A stretch of DNA of 64,000 nucleotides from Symbiodinium natans (lineage: Eukaryota; Sar; Dinophyceae; Suessiales; Symbiodiniaceae): NCBI GenBank assembly GCA_905221605.1, contig CAJNDS010002523.1, positions 2,161,609 to 2,225,608 of the forward strand. Direction: 5' to 3'. The notes below the pieces were generated by a model, which saw only the letters and a list, made by a program, of their open reading frames with translations, had not been told where the DNA came from and made no database searches. Each line of letters begins with the position of its first letter. Within the stretch, counting starts at the first letter, position 1. A program made the translations under genes and the position numbers. This document shows, one piece after another, positions 62,485 to 64,000 of the stretch.

Positions 62485-62545
62485 GTTGGTTGGGTGGGTT
62501 TGGTTTGTCGGTTGGTTTCTTCGGCTGGGTAAGTATGGTTGGTTT
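62440..62545 (+). repeat. TTGGG/TTGGT-rich tract overlapping the gene end
   Basis: GTTGGGTTGCTTGGGTTGTTTGGGTTG and similar words supply the final codons and stop of the upstream gene. Confidence 0.8.
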
Positions 62546-62550
62546 GATTA

Positions 62551-62888
62551 CCCTAAACCCTAAACCCCAAACGCCCCAAACGCCCCAATCCCTAAACCCT
62601 AAACCCTAACCTAAACCCTAAACCCTAAACCCTAACCTAAACCCTAGACCCTAAACCCTAAACCCCAAACCCCAAACCCCAAACCCCAAACCCCAAACCC
62701 GAAACCCCAAGCCCGAAACCCTAAACCCTACACCCTAAACCCTAAACCCTAAACCCTAACCCTAAACCCTAAACCCTAACCCTAAACCCTAAACCCTAAA
62801 CCCTAAACCCTAAACCCTAAACCCTAAACCCTAAACCCTAAACCCTAAACCCTAAACCCTAAACCCTAAACCCTAAACCCTAAACCCT
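62551..62888 (+). repeat. interstitial telomere array (CCCTAAA), nearly perfect
   Basis: Close to 45 units with CCCCAAA and CCCTAAC variants in the left half and perfect units at the right. Confidence 0.95.
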
Positions 62889-62899
62889 TGGTATGGTTT

Positions 62900-63030
62900 G
62901 TTTAGCTGGTACTCCTTGGGCTGGTTGGGTTGGTCGGTTGGATTGGTTGGGTGGTTTTGGTTTGGTTGGTTGGGGCGGTTGGTTTTAGGGTTTTGAGTTT
63001 AGGGTTCGTTGGGTTTGTTGGGTTGTTTCG
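62900..63030 (+). repeat. TTGGTTGGG-rich tract
   Basis: GGTTGGGTTGGTCGGTTGGATT and variants. Same character as the tract left of the telomere array, as if the array had been inserted into it. Confidence 0.7.
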
Positions 63031-63534
63031 CTTGGCTGGTTTAGTACGCATCTGGTTTGGGATTTACTATAAACCCTTTTAGGAACCCGACTAATCCGTA
63101 GGAGTCCCTAGGAATCCCTTAACCCATTCCCAACTGGTAGAGGTGCTAAACCGCCTCGGCCTAGGCATCCAATTGATCGACGACGGTGAGTACGTGAGCT
63201 TGCGGTTGATGCAGTTTCATGACACCAAGTCGAACACTGGCCGTAGCCGCCACAGGCGATAGTCACTCACAGCTTGGTGTAGTTTGTACAGCCTGAGTCG
63301 TTGAGCATCTGTTTCAATTGTCAGGGGAGTGCACATAGTACTCCCCCCCTCTTTCGCCACGCAGAAAGGAATCCTATTTTTTTCGAGGGGTTTTTGCTTT
63401 TCGTTTTTGATTTATGGTTTAGGGGTGGTCACGCCTTGAATTCTTTTGGTTTCGTGGCAGTTTCCGACGAATTTGTCTCATTTTGACTATGACTTTCTAT
63501 GGTTTTTCCGACGATTCTTTATGATTTTCAAGGG
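63031..63534. other. no gene recognised
   Basis: Ordinary sequence, then T-rich TTTTCGATG words. Short frames only. Confidence 0.4.
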
Positions 63535-63625
63535 TTTTCGATGATTTAGGGTTTGGGCTTAGGGTTTAGGGTTTGGGGTTTAGGGTTTAGGGCTTCGGGT
63601 TTAGAGTTCGGGGTTTGGGGCTGCC
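63535..63625 (+). repeat. interstitial telomere-like array in TTTAGGG orientation
   Basis: GATTTAGGGTTTGGGCTTAGGGTTTAGGGTTTGGGG and variants, about 11 units. Confidence 0.85.
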
Positions 63626-64000
63626 ACCTAGGCCACCCCAGCCTAGCCCATAGTGACTTTGGGCGACTAGTGACTAGTGTTTCGAGCGAATGCGCCCTCG
63701 CGCAGCCCTATCAGATGTCACCACTCACTGTTCACCCACCTCACGGGCGAGTAGGATTCCAGGTATTGAGGTACCGATAGCAATACACCTTGATCTTGGT
63801 ATTGCACTCCAAAAATCCCGGATCATGTCCAGAGTGCCCTAGATAGATAAGGGCCGGCGAATGTCTTCCAGGGCCCCATGATGGAAGCGCTGAAGGTGGC
63901 CGTGAAGGCTACAAATTATCTGAACGACAGGAGAGGGCCTCATTGGGCGGGGGGGGGGGGGGGCGAATCTTATCAAGGACAGATGTGAACGACGATAGAG
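63626..64000. other. no gene recognised; G14 run near the end
   Basis: Unremarkable sequence to the window edge with a run of 14 G at about 63950. Confidence 0.4.

Overview
The window looks like nuclear DNA of a dinoflagellate, most likely Symbiodiniaceae or another Suessiales, although no single marker proves the species. The evidence is the dense mix of decayed retroelements of dinoflagellate type (reverse transcriptases, tyrosine recombinases and Lys/Gly-rich gags), many interstitial TTTAGGG/CCCTAAA arrays, a multi-membrane-span plus PAS-like protein of a family I associate with dinoflagellates, and very little intact single-copy coding sequence. No complete trans-spliced leader, tRNA, rRNA or CRISPR array was seen.

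Left part (1-15.2 kb). A degenerate short-repeat field is followed by a complete, apparently very young Ty1/copia retrotransposon on the minus strand (1853-10395). It has 147-bp LTRs that I read as identical, a 5-bp target duplication GATGT, a primer-binding site matching an initiator-Met-like tRNA end, and a polypurine tract. It carries intact gag and pol ORFs, an extra ORF upstream of gag in the same frame, paired hairpins at the gag-pol junction, and a C-terminal pol extension with membrane segments and a Cys/His cluster. Next come a ~460-bp foldback, 30-bp tandem repeats, a frameshifted minus-strand pseudogene and a degenerate telomere-like array.

Middle part (15.2-40.6 kb). Three unrecognised plus-strand ORFs, two sharing a ~110-residue domain with a VDWPVGT core, sit directly upstream of a broken reverse transcriptase. 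Weak minus-strand ORFs follow. Then comes the main structure: an old DIRS-like retroelement (tyrosine recombinase, gag, methyltransferase-like domain, reverse transcriptase, RNase H; 23.7-39.6 kb) whose recombinase gene is split by a 9.6-kb insertion (24037-33641). The insertion has split direct repeats A1...B1-A2...B2, the layout of PAT/Ngaro tyrosine-recombinase retrotransposons. It shows no target duplication, and its removal rejoins the recombinase reading frame. It carries four unrelated short ORFs and no visible reverse transcriptase or recombinase, so it looks like a large non-autonomous element.

Right part (40.6-64 kb). This holds fragments of a LINE-like element, a 5'-truncated copia element, an SF1-helicase-like pseudogene and another reverse transcriptase. 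They are followed by ~10 kb of satellites: telomere-motif composite repeats, CCTAAAG heptamers, GGGCAAGGCCC repeats and long homopolymers. One convincing host-type gene (60.67-62.48 kb, membrane plus PAS-like protein) lies in this repeat field. Most of the window is therefore mobile and satellite DNA; the elements interact by nesting rather than as an operon or pathway.
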